Shown: positions 33,176 through 41,626 of the stretch, one piece after another
Layout: each line of letters begins with the position of its first letter
How positions within the stretch are numbered: position 1 is the first letter of the stretch
DNA from: Adiantum capillus-veneris
Taxonomy: Eukaryota; Streptophyta; Polypodiopsida; Polypodiales; Pteridaceae
Reading direction: 5' to 3'
Assembly: GCA_014529385.2 (NCBI GenBank)
Contig: CM043952.1
Coordinates: 69,817,370-69,881,369 of the forward strand
DNA length: 64,000 nucleotides
The notes under the pieces: model-generated
Seen by the model: only the letters and a program-made list of their open reading frames with translations
What the model was told of the DNA's origin: nothing
The model's database searches: none
Translations under genes and position numbers: made by a program

Positions 33176-33433
33176 ATGGACGAATGGATGAAGGAATTTT
33201 TTAACTGGAGGACGGAAGAAGAAGAGACGAAGGAGGCACTAGCCGCCTTCATTGAGGTGCTACTGCCAGGCTGCAGTGTTGTCAGCATTCAAGAGGTAAA
33301 TTCTCCATCTCGTGTCGCTCCTTCTAACTATAAATTGAGAGCATCAGGTGGGAGGTCGGTGAAGTGCCATCACTGTTGTCAACCAAGGCACACTGTCAAT
33401 GAGTGCCAGCAACGAAGGCAGCGAAAGGGCTGA
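33176..33433 (+). CDS. leader ORF-a with CCHC knuckle (element B)
   Basis: 85 codons, MDEWMKEFFNWRTEEEETKE, LLPGCSVVSIQEV, then CHHCCQPRHTVNEC (C-x2-C-x4-H-x4-C) and a basic end QRRQRKG. Same length, order and position after the primer site as the ORF at 13602. Both elements keep all four zinc ligands although the linker has diverged, which argues for selection on the protein. Confidence 0.68.
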   Translation: MDEWMKEFFNWRTEEEETKEALAAFIEVLLPGCSVVSIQEVNSPSRVAPSNYKLRASGGRSVKCHHCCQPRHTVNECQQRRQRKG

Positions 33434-33562
33434 AGTCATCTACATCAACATTCATTGCAAAGAAGTCATTCACATCAAGGAAGGGAAGCAAACGGTGAGA
33501 CCTCTTTTTCCTAAAGAAACTATAGTCAAAGTTATAACTCCAAAGTGGCCTAAAGGTGCTGC

Positions 33563-34135
33563 TTGAGCCAAAGGCAACGAGAAGACAAGACAGTCTGGAA
33601 ACACATGACCCCGAAGGGAGAAGCATCTGGCCAAGCAAGTGCTTCAAGCTTAGAAAGCCGGGTTGTACCCAGTTTGCCAAAGAGGAAGTCATCCGAAGCT
33701 AAGCGGCGAAAGGTTGCGTACCGGTTTGCACGACGCATGCGAGTGCTACCAATCCACTTCGACAATCCGGAAGAAGAAGTGGTAAGAAGATTCCCATGTC
33801 CTAGAGAAGAGTGGTTCGGCTACTGCTCTCGCTGTTTTGGAAAGAGAGTGGAGGATCTTCCTCCTCTCCCGGTACAACTTATCTTGAAGAAGCTCTCTAC
33901 CACGGGAGAAATCCAGTGGGCTGGGGACGAGTTGCAACTGAATGGAGTAGAATTCATGCAACACGCCGACTACGGAAATTACCTGCAATTGTTGTTAGCC
34001 AAGAGACTGGGAGTGGTCAGACGCGTCGCCATCACCCCGTACGTGCTGAGCAACGAAGGAAAGGTAGAGCCCATGAAAGGCGACGACCTCTTGTGGATGT
34101 TCCGACTCATCAACACTGGTACGATAAGAGTATAA
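33563..34135 (+). CDS. leader ORF-b, unknown (element B)
   Basis: 190 codons. A basic N-terminal part (LPKRKSSEAKRRKVAYRFAR, a nuclear-localisation-like run) precedes the segment homologous to ORF-b of A: LPPLPVQLILKKLSTTG, LQLNGVEF, LAKRLGVVRRVAITPYVL. No known domain. In this element it ends 22 nt before the ATG run of ORF-c instead of overlapping it. Confidence 0.6.
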   Translation: MSQRQREDKTVWKHMTPKGEASGQASASSLESRVVPSLPKRKSSEAKRRKVAYRFARRMRVLPIHFDNPEEEVVRRFPCPREEWFGYCSRCFGKRVEDLPPLPVQLILKKLSTTGEIQWAGDELQLNGVEFMQHADYGNYLQLLLAKRLGVVRRVAITPYVLSNEGKVEPMKGDDLLWMFRLINTGTIRV

Positions 34136-34157
34136 GTAAGTATTTCATCCTCTGTGC

Positions 34158-34373
34158 ATGATGGAAAACGGGCCAACGGCATTCCCGTTCAGATTCTTGC
34201 AGCATATGCATGTGAATATCTATGTAGATAGGAAAGTCTTCTACCAACAGAAGATCGTACACCTATTTGGTGCGGTGGTTCTAGGAGAAATCCTCACTTC
34301 CCCGAACCCTATCATTCTCCCCATATTAGATTACCATCATTCCTTTAATGTTTCTATCTTTATCTTGTTTTAA
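34158..34373 (+). CDS. leader ORF-c, hydrophobic tail (element B)
   Basis: 71 codons, VDRKVFYQQKIVHLFG, GEILTSPNPIILPILDYHHS, ending VSIFILF. Homologous to 14608-14832 and to two copies in element C. It starts with two ATG codons in tandem and is the last ORF before gag. Confidence 0.62.
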   Translation: MMENGPTAFPFRFLQHMHVNIYVDRKVFYQQKIVHLFGAVVLGEILTSPNPIILPILDYHHSFNVSIFILF

Positions 34374-34483
34374 CCTATCCACCCACCCCTGTAAAAAAGC
34401 TGCTATGAGCCGCTACTGTTAATGTAATGTAAAAAAAAAGAAAAAAAAAGAAAAAGAGGTTTGTAATTTCCTGAGTCACTACC

Positions 34484-35401
34484 ATGGAAAGTGTTTCTTT
34501 CCCCACGTTCAGTGGAAAGAAGGGAGAGGATCTCACCACCGACTTTTTGGATGATTTCGACATTGCTTGTATCGTCTCCAACAAAGATGACGACGCTTCA
34601 CGACTTAGAATTTTCCCTCTACTGATGAAAGTAGAGGCCAAGTCCTGGTATAATGCATTGCCCCAGGCCACCAAGAATGCATGGGTTGTGTTAATGGCTA
34701 CTTTTGTAAAGAGGTTTGGTGGAGGCACAACCTCGGAGAGGCTATGGCAGTTACTGACAGAATTAAAGCAGGGAGGCCTGCTGGAGTATGCCCCCTACGA
34801 GTCTAAATTTGTGGACTTATGGGAGAGATGGGTTGCCTCACTAGAGGAAGGTGAAGGAGCGCCTAGTTTCCTAAAGAAGGACCGTTTCATTGCTGGTCTA
34901 TGGTCGCCGCTTAGAGAGAAGGTGAAGGGAAGGTTTCCTGCAACATATGAGTTGGCGGTCGAAGTAGCCCGCCTTAAAGACAAGAAGCTACACATGCAAG
35001 CAAGAGTAAACGAGTCAGAGGAAACAAGCTCGGCCCAACCAACCCCAGTGACTACAACAGCCAATCATAGAGTCCAACCACAGGAGGCATCAGAAGAGCA
35101 AGACCTGCTGAGTCGCATCACCACCCAACTAGAGAGTTTATCTGTGCATTTGGTGCAGCAAGGGCATACACCTGGAAGGAACCCAAACAAGGAAGAGGAC
35201 AACAAAGGCAGAACCCAGAGTACCATTGTTACAACTACGGGGAAGATGGCCGTGGAATGTACTACTGCCCACACCCGAGGAGGCAGAATTTCAATAGAGG
35301 GGGGAGACATAATCAGATCTCTCCACCAAGAACACCACCGCCACTCAGGAAACCAATCCCACCTGTTCAAATCCCACAACCAGCGATGCAACCACAGCTA
35401 G
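34484..35401 (+). CDS. element B gag
   Basis: 305 codons as read straight through. MESVSFPTFSGKKGED, SWYNALPQATKNAW, TFVKRFGGGTTSERLWQLL and FIAGLWSPLREKVKGRFPAT align along the capsid region of A's gag. After about residue 235 the frame no longer matches A; the matching sequence continues in the -1 frame, starting at a CCCAAAC heptamer. The tail beyond that point in this frame is probably not Gag. The knuckle in the -1 frame reads CYNYGEDGRGMYYC, with Cys and His ligands lost. Confidence 0.85.
   Translation: MESVSFPTFSGKKGEDLTTDFLDDFDIACIVSNKDDDASRLRIFPLLMKVEAKSWYNALPQATKNAWVVLMATFVKRFGGGTTSERLWQLLTELKQGGLLEYAPYESKFVDLWERWVASLEEGEGAPSFLKKDRFIAGLWSPLREKVKGRFPATYELAVEVARLKDKKLHMQARVNESEETSSAQPTPVTTTANHRVQPQEASEEQDLLSRITTQLESLSVHLVQQGHTPGRNPNKEEDNKGRTQSTIVTTTGKMAVECTTAHTRGGRISIEGGDIIRSLHQEHHRHSGNQSHLFKSHNQRCNHS
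35182..35188 (+). other. candidate -1 frameshift slippery heptamer
   Basis: C_CCA_AAC in the gag frame fits the canonical X_XXY_YYZ pattern. A shift here enters the frame of the long ORF that ends at 36726, and that frame is open from this point. In A the same region is one continuous frame, so the alternative is a simple 1-bp deletion. Confidence 0.4.
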
Positions 35402-36726
35402 CCACACCAGTTCAACGCCAGTCACCAATGCAACCACCGCCACAATCACCACTTACAATCATCCCACGCCCACCACCAATTGGTACCCGCACACCAAGTA
35501 TCATTGGTCTTGCAGAAGAGGTCAAGATGAATGCAACAGAAGAAGGATCAAGTAAGAAGACTATTCAAAGAACTGAAGCAGTGGAACAAGAGGTTAAAGA
35601 ATCAAAAGATGCTACCCAGGTGGGGGAGGTAAGCCAAGAAAATTGTGTTACAAATGTAAGTACATCTTTAACCTTGGATGAAATAGGCACCAAAGCAATC
35701 AATCGACAACATTGGGCAGTAAGGGTAAAAAGGTGTAAAGTGTTGATTAGGCCTCGTCAGAGTAAGAGGAATGCAAAGGTCATGAAAGATACAAGAGAAG
35801 AGGAAAACCAGCCTGTTAGCAAGGCTTTGCAGAAGGTGGACAACATATCAAGCAAAGGGGAGGGCTTTGAAAACGGAAGCCTGTGCACCAGCATGGACCC
35901 AGGACAGTGTAGCAAGCTAAAGGAATCTTGCATCAAGGCAGTTTCACTAGAGGACCATAACGAAGAGGTAAGTATGACTGAAGGTTTGGAGTTGGATATT
36001 TCTCCAGAGGCTTGGCAGGCGAGCAAGACTTTATTGTGTAGTGTTATAGACTTAGAGATGGGTAATGCCTCTAGTCTACTTAAGGGTGTTATAAACTTGG
36101 AGATGGGTAATGCCTCCAGTTTATGTGAGGATGTTCATATTAAGTTTGATGATCAATATGTTGCCAACCTTTTAAGGATGTTCCAAACTCCTCCACAACA
36201 CAGCATTGTGTTTGCATGGGATGCATCAGACCTATGGCTATGGCTAGCCGCTCTAACATATAGAGAGAAGATCAGCATGGAGATAAGAGCAAAGGAGCCA
36301 TGGATAGACAAAATCCTGATAGAATGCAAGAATGAAGACCTCATTCGCAATTTGGTACATTTTTTTACAAATAGTGCATCCTCTCTTTGGAGAAAGGTAA
36401 GTGGATTACGCTTGTATTTGAGCCGCAAGGTAGGTGGCTTGCTATTAGCATCAGTAAAGGAAGCTGACATTTTTGAGCACACCCAAAATAAGCATGATAT
36501 ACTCACAGTTTTTTCTAGTCATGGTAGTAAGATGGATTCTGAAGAAAACTTGAGCTCACTACACCAACAAGGCGGCCATATATGGTGGATTCTTGGTACA
36601 CTCTTGGGAATCATAATTTTCAGTTCTGTCTTTGCAGGAGCCAAGATGCTCATTTCCCCTCTCGCTACTGGTGGTTACAAATTTGGTCCAATTTGGCATG
36701 CAAATTTTATTGGTCGGACACTGTAG
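35188..36726 (+). CDS. element B long 3' ORF, proline-rich with C-terminal membrane segment
   Basis: Open for about 513 codons from the heptamer; the first ATG is at 35257 (489 codons). It begins with the Gag nucleocapsid/proline-rich part (MYYCPHPRRQNFNRGGR), then a region rich in Glu, Lys and Ser, an internal repeat (DLEMGNASSLLKG / NLEMGNASSLCED), a globular-looking part (FAWDASDLWLWLAALTYREK) and a hydrophobic segment WWILGTLLGIIIFSSVFAGA near the end. It shows no protease, RT, RNase H or integrase motif. It occupies the place of pol. An env-like or membrane-linked role is speculation; a captured sequence is equally possible. Confidence 0.6.
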   Translation, partial: QGRGQQRQNPEYHCYNYGEDGRGMYYCPHPRRQNFNRGGRHNQISPPRTPPPLRKPIPPVQIPQPAMQPQLATPVQRQSPMQPPPQSPLTIIPRPPPIGTRTPSIIGLAEEVKMNATEEGSSKKTIQRTEAVEQEVKESKDATQVGEVSQENCVTNVSTSLTLDEIGTKAINRQHWAVRVKRCKVLIRPRQSKRNAKVMKDTREEENQPVSKALQKVDNISSKGEGFENGSLCTSMDPGQCSKLKESCIKAVSLEDHNEEVSMTEGLELDISPEAWQASKTLLCSVIDLEMGNASSLLKGVINLEMGNASSLCEDVHIKFDDQYVANLLRMFQTPPQHSIVFAWDASDLWLWLAALTYREKISMEIRAKEPWIDKILIECKNEDLIRNLVHFFTNSASSLWRKVSGLRLYLSRKVGGLLLASVKEADIFEHTQNKHDILTVFSSHGSKMDSEENLSSLHQQGGHIWWILGTLLGIIIFSSVFAGAKMLISPLATGGYKFGPIWHANFIGRTL

Positions 36727-36729
36727 ACA

Positions 36730-36957
36730 ATGATCCTATTTTTCACTTGGGATCCAGGAGGACACTGGCACAAAGTTCTGGAAGCCATGGGCTTCCCCTT
36801 TAATCAACCGACACTATTCCCAGAAACAAGCTATCACCCGGACCTGTTACAGATCAATGAATATCCTAGAAATCTCACCAATGGCGAAATGGAATGGATA
36901 GTTCAGAAGGCAACTCGATATCGGATCCTACAGCTAAGTGGAAGAAGAAACAGATGA
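36730..36957 (+). pseudogene. element B pol relic
   Basis: 75 codons. PRNLTNGEMEWIVQKATRYR matches PKDLTKGQKQWLVRKVTKYC in A, the linker just before integrase. It marks the site where most of pol was lost. The sequence right after it (GCATGAATGCCTCTA) also matches the end of A's pol region. Confidence 0.65.
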
Positions 36958-36982
36958 GCTAGAGGCATGAATGCCTCTAGCC

Positions 36983-36995
36983 AAAAGGGGAGGGA
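36983..36995 (+). other. element B polypurine tract
   Basis: AAAAGGGGAGGGA, three bases before the 3' LTR TG. Confidence 0.7.
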
Positions 36996-36998
36996 TAA

Positions 36999-38321
36999 TG
37001 ATGGGGGCTTTTCACAAGCCAAGCTCCCATACCCCTCTTCTCTCGTCCCCACCCCATGAAAACCCCCTCTTAGGGAGGGAGTGATAAAAGGCATTAGAAA
37101 AAAGTAAGAAAAAATAAAGTATGCTTATGTAAATATATAAGAAAGGTAAAATAGGCCACCTCATGCCTGCGGGGCATTCCATCCCCACCTTGCCTCCTTT
37201 TTCTTCACTGATGCCCCGCCGTGTGTCCCTTTTTCTCTCCTCCACTCAAAAGGTCAACCCCCTCTCTCTTCCCCTTTTCCTTTCTCCTTTCTCTCTCCCC
37301 TCAAGCTACCCCACCTCTCACCAATAATGCATTATAGCTCACCAATAATGCACCCTAACTCACATGCAACTTATGCTATCTTCCAAAACAGTATACCCCA
37401 CCCCCCTTTTCTCTCTCCTACACTCTCCCATGATCCAAATACCCCCCTCTCTCTCTAAAATTCGAAATCTCTCTTTTCTTGTAGCCAGATGGCCTCCCCC
37501 ACACTCACACACACTCAGTTTCACTGAAAAAGGTGCCCACAGACCCATCCCCACCCAGTGGTTACCTGATTTTCTTGTGTTCACACACATCTGCACACAG
37601 ATTCACCTCTGAACACACTCCTCTCTCTCCCCTCTTGTAATTACTTTATTCTCCATGTCACCTCTCACTTTTTTTCATCAACCCATCTCTCTCTCTTAGT
37701 CTCTCTCTCATGAGACTGCTGTTCTGGCACATATACACACAGCTAGACAAGTGGGACCCACAGTCACATGGCCTATGTAGATAATGATTTCTTTATTTCT
37801 AAATTCTAGAATTTCTCCCCCCCCTCCTCCCCTATATAAAGAGGGGTCACCATCACACTAAACACACACACCATCACCAAAGAGTACACTATGCACTGTG
37901 TGTGCCTAGTGCACACACACACACCCACACCATCACCATCACCATCACTGCAATCACCATGCTTGTCTTGAGCATGACCTCTACACCCTTGGCTATGGAA
38001 GATGAAGTGCAACTAAATGAAGGATGATGGCCATAATCCTCGTGCGAGTCTTCGCCATCAACTCCCACCTATCCGCCATGTGCTCTACCACTCTCTCCCT
38101 TCTCATTCCCCTACCCTATGCTCCCCATTTCATCGCCTTATTCTCTAAATAAAGCTTGAGGTTTTCTTAGTATGTTTTCTTGCAATGTTTTTCCCATCTG
38201 AGGTGTGCGGAATCGTCACCTAGTCTTGTGTTTGGAGTGAGCTTGTGTATGGGTGAAGGGTGTGCGGATTCGCCATCCTTTTGTGATGCCTAAGTACTAA
38301 GCCACTATACCCCCTCCCTCA

Positions 38322-38360
<39 letters not shown>

Positions 38361-38573
38361 ACTTGATCTCATTCCCTTTCCTTTTCATCATTACTCCCAA
38401 GCATCCATCTCTCTTGGATGAAAAGTTTGTTATGGTGGTGTGTTGTTTGCGTCCTAGCCGCTGAAGCTAGGTGGTGCCCCCTGTTTGCTTTACCATGAGA
38501 GGCTTGAGGCGCGCCATTCGGTCCCTGGTGTTTTAGAGGCCGTCGGGGTTCGGGGTTTGCTTTGCTCCCGTCA
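36999..38573 (+). repeat. element B 3' LTR
   Basis: 1575 bp; nearly identical to the 5' LTR, with one extra ~27-bp duplication (CACCAATAATGCA repeated at about 37319-37352) and a longer CT tract. TATATAAA at 37833-37840; stem CCTAGC/GCTAGG at 38453-38471. Confidence 0.9.
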
Positions 38574-38990
38574 ATGCCAATGCCAGTATCAAAAGCACCA
38601 AATTTTGTACTGGTATACCTAACTTCCCCAGCCCATAATATATACTTTTTCCCCAAAATAAGTTGTCTTCAACAATCACCCTATAATGAGATGAACAACA
38701 CCCAATTGGGTACTTTACAGTACCAAATTTTCAAGTTGCCAAAGCAGTATCACAAGCACCAAATTTTGTATTGGTATACCTAACTTCCCCAGCACATAAT
38801 ATTATTTTTGTCCAAAATAAGCTATCTTCAAGAATCACCCTGTAGTGAGATGAACAACACCTAGTTTGGTAATTTATAGTACCAAATTTGGTAGTTTCCT
38901 ATGCCAGTATCACAAGCACCAAATTTTGTACTAGTGTACCTAACTTCCTTATCCCATAAATTTGGTGCAAGTGATACGAGGTGGCAACTA
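38574..38990. repeat. ~160-bp tandem repeat, right of element B
   Basis: Units aligned at CAGTATCA[AC]AAGCACCAAA start near 38585, 38746 and 38906 (periods 161 and 160). Each contains CACCAAATTTTGTA and TACCTAACTTCC; the first two also have CAATCACCCT or GAATCACCCT. It is the same family as 31250-31552. Confidence 0.85.
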
Positions 38991-39591
38991 GCAAAATATC
39001 TCCAAAATAACCACACTATAAGAAAAATGACTAAATGGACATTAGTGGATTTTTGTTTTCACATAAGGAGGAATACATAGCAAATTGCACCAAGAAAAAA
39101 TTCTTTCTTTGTTCCACAAATCATGGGTTGACATGGGGGTCAAAGCGATAAGTGTATCCCTCTCGCCGAATGCAATAATTAGCAACGAGAGGGCTAATGT
39201 TGTCTACATCAAAGAGGGGGTTTTGGCGGCTATATGTTATTGGGAGAAAAGATCCAGCTCTCTAGCTAGGGCTTGACCAAGTCCGTAAAGTACAAGGGGT
39301 AGTAGGGAACAAGGTAAGAAGGCTCATATGACCAAATGGCCAAAAAATTCTCATAGTCATTTCTAAGAGGATTGATTTTATTTGCAAGTTAATCAATTCG
39401 TGCTTTTTTGGTGAAAGGTGATTCTTTTTTGAGTTTATATAAGCATGGATTTCTCTCATATGTACTCTCTCTAAGGTGGCATTGAGGTATGTAAAATAAG
39501 AACCGAGGGAAGGAGAGAGAAGAAGGATTAGACGGAGAGAGAAAAACATACTTGTAAAATAGAGATAGGATAGGGGTGTGAGAGTACCAAG

Positions 39592-39594
<3 letters not shown>
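38991..39594. other. gene-free stretch with a CACTA-like terminus
   Basis: CACTATAAGAAAAATGAC at 39014 resembles the canonical CACTACAAGAAAA end of En/Spm elements, but no partner end or target duplication is seen. A 63-codon open frame (39085-39276) shows no domain. Confidence 0.35.

Positions 39595-39656
<62 letters not shown>
39595..39656. repeat. (GA)n microsatellite
   Basis: About 31 GA units, 36 bp from the outer end of the long inverted repeat. Confidence 0.95.
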
Positions 39657-39657
<1 letters not shown>

Positions 39658-40032
39658 CAGGGCTAGGGAAAAGATAGGTTCGCTTTATGCAATGTTTGTG
39701 TCACGCTCCCTCTGCATGAACATCTTCTTTTCTTCAAGGGGTGCATTGGCGGGAGTTTGTGAAGCTCGTCATGGATTTTACCAACGAGCTCATTACCAGT
39801 AGTTGCATATCATATAGGCATTGTAATAAGTACAGGGAGAATAAAAGAAGGACACTCTAGATTGGCACCTCCGAGTCACGTGTTGCATATGTTGCTTGCC
39901 TCATAACATTTATATAGGCTGAAGCAGCATGGTCTCAAATAGCATTTCATAGTGATGGATGAGTGGTGCAAGGTCTCACAGGCATGTGTTAGTTCCATGA
40001 GGGGTCCCACTTCTCAAAAAGCATATGCTAGT

Positions 40033-40356
40033 ACCCCTATGAATATTATAAGCATCTACTAGTGCGATGAGTGACCACCACTAACTGCTAAAGTGGAGTG
40101 TGCAATAATATATGCTTGATTTGTGCGCTATGACTATTATGCCCCTATGAATATTATAAGCATCTACTAGTGTCATGAGTGACCACCACTAACTGCTAAT
40201 GTGGAGTGTGCAACAATGTATGCTTGATTTGTGCATTATGACTAATATGCCCCTATGAATATTATAAGCATCTACTAGTGCCATGAGTGACCACCACTAA
40301 CTACTAAAGTGGAGTGTGCAATAATATATGCTTGATTTGTGCGATATGACTATTAG
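40033..40356 (+). repeat. three 108-bp tandem repeats
   Basis: Units start [AG]CCCCTATGAATATTATAAG at 40033, 40141 and 40249, with the next boundary at 40357, giving an exact 108-bp period. Each contains TGAGTGACCACCACTAACT and TATGCTTGATTTGTGC. Copies differ by a few bases only. Confidence 0.92.
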
Positions 40357-40570
40357 GCCCCTACAAATCAAGCATATGTTATTGCACACTCCACTTTAGG
40401 AGTTAGTGGTGGTCACTCATGGCACTAGTAGATGCTTATAATATTCATAGGGGCACTAGCATATGCTTTTTGAGAAGTGGGACCCCTCATGGCACTAACA
40501 CATGCCTGTGAGACCTTGCGCCACTCATCCATCACTACCAAATGCTGTTTGAGACCATGCTGCTTCAGTC

Positions 40571-40578
40571 TATATAAA
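40571..40578 (+). promoter_or_regulatory. TATA box upstream of the 40668 ORF
   Basis: TATATAAA, 90 bp before the ATG. The left arm has the inverted copy (TTTATATA near 39915), giving two divergent candidate promoters. Confidence 0.45.
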
Positions 40579-40667
40579 TGTTATGAGCCAAGCAGCACAT
40601 GCAACACAAGTGACTCGGCGGTTCCAATCTAGAGAGTCCTTCTTTTATTTTCCCTGTACTTACTACA

Positions 40668-41024
40668 ATGCCTTTAGGATATGCAACTACTGGTAATGAG
40701 GTTGGTGGTAAAATCCATGGTGAGCTTCACAAACTCCCCCCCAACGCACCCCTTGAAGAAAAGAAGATGTTCATGCAGAGAGAGCGTGACACAAACAAGT
40801 CGATCCAGACGTTCAACCACCTTAATCGCGCTCGCAACACCGGAGACCAGGAAATCAATGAAGGCTTTGAGACAATGCGAGAAGCTCTGGGCAAGTGGGA
40901 GACATGGGGGTACATAGACAGCTCTCGGAGGGCCGCTTTGCAGGCGAAGATTGACCATTTCCTTGTCTACAAATGCACAATCAACCTGGTCGACATCTCT
41001 GGCTATAATGTGGTAGAATATTGA
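40668..41024 (+). CDS. hypothetical protein in right arm of inverted repeat
   Basis: 118 codons, MPLGYATTGNEVGG at the start, then LPPNAPLEEKKMFMQRERD, a helical charged middle (DQEINEGFETMREALGKWE) and ISGYNVVEY at the end. I do not recognise the family. The first ~43 codons lie in the inverted repeat and the rest outside it, so the gene, or its source, predates the inversion. The composition looks protein-like and the frame is clean, while the mirror copy is broken. It could be a fragment of a larger gene lacking upstream exons. Confidence 0.45.
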   Translation: MPLGYATTGNEVGGKIHGELHKLPPNAPLEEKKMFMQRERDTNKSIQTFNHLNRARNTGDQEINEGFETMREALGKWETWGYIDSSRRAALQAKIDHFLVYKCTINLVDISGYNVVEY

Positions 41025-41051
41025 GACGAGATTCAAATAATTATGCACTAA

Positions 41052-41100
41052 TTATTATATTTAAATAAATATGAACTTAATATTTATTTAAATATAATAA
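41052..41100. repeat. AT-rich palindrome after the 40668 ORF
   Basis: A perfect 19-bp stem (41052-41070 with 41082-41100) around an 11-nt loop, 27 bp after the stop codon. All A/T. It could be a small MITE remnant or a 3'-end hairpin. Confidence 0.8.
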
Positions 41101-41102
41101 AT

Positions 41103-41622
41103 TGTACTAGTGTGATGCAAGTTGTATTGTGTGTGTGTGTCTGCAAGTTTGATTTCCTACCTAATATTGTAAACAACTTATTTTAATTATATGATGGTGT
41201 TCTTTGAATTGTAATGATTGATATGACCAACGTTGAGTATGCTCTTATATATAGGGGGACATGAGATCATGTGCACAACATTGTGTTATTCATTGCTTTG
41301 TATTTTATGAATTCCAAATAATGTGTGAGACACCACACCACATGTGAGGATGTACTATTTGACCAACCTTAGAATAATATACTTATGAGACCAGAAAAAT
41401 GTTAGCTTGAACATTTAAAAAATGAGACCTAAGTAGATAATCACATTATTCTTCCATTCTTCTGTGCCTTGGTGAGAATAATTTATATGTCAAGGTTTGG
41501 GACCGTCCCCTCTCTCTGTCTCCACAATTCTGGGCAAAAATTTGGGCATGTGGACTACTGTTTTTTCTTAGTCAAAAAATAAATGTTTTACTTTTTTAGA
41601 TGAAGGAGATCGCATGAGTTCA
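41103..41622. other. gene-free stretch
   Basis: AT-rich sequence with no domain-bearing frame. A short TG tract lies at about 41128-41142. Confidence 0.5.
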
Positions 41623-41626
41623 TTAA

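Larger units (their letters stand above)
31553..38573 (+). mobile_element. Ty3-type element B, non-autonomous (gag without pol)
   Basis: LTRs at 31553-33100 and 36999-38573, flanked by a 4-bp ATGC duplication (31549-31552, 38574-38577). The 3.9-kb interior has a primer site identical to A, three leader ORFs homologous to A, a clear gag, then a long ORF without RT, RNase H or integrase signatures, a ~75-codon relic of the RT-integrase linker and a polypurine tract. It is therefore a TR-GAG-like element that would depend on an A-like partner for enzymes. Leader ORFs, gag and the long ORF are each open, unlike in A. Confidence 0.88.
39693..40797. repeat. long inverted repeat (hairpin locus)
   Basis: The left arm (39693 to about 40126) and the right arm (40363-40797) are reverse complements over about 430 bp with scattered mismatches. 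The outer ends are TGTTTGTGTCACGCTCCC and GGGAGCGTGACACAAACA-like (the right arm has one difference). The centre holds 108-bp tandem repeats whose last copy can pair with the right arm across a ~22-nt loop. The right arm contains a TATA box and the first ~43 codons of the ORF at 40668; the left arm has the mirror copy, with a stop at codon 4. A fold-back transposon or an inverted gene duplication are the two readings. Confidence 0.85.

Noticed and set aside
35065-35391. Minus-strand 108-codon ORF
   Set aside because: Antisense shadow of the proline-rich gag region.
40033-40356. Regular repeats considered as a CRISPR-like array
   Set aside because: The 108-bp units are contiguous with no unique spacers, and the context is a plant genome.
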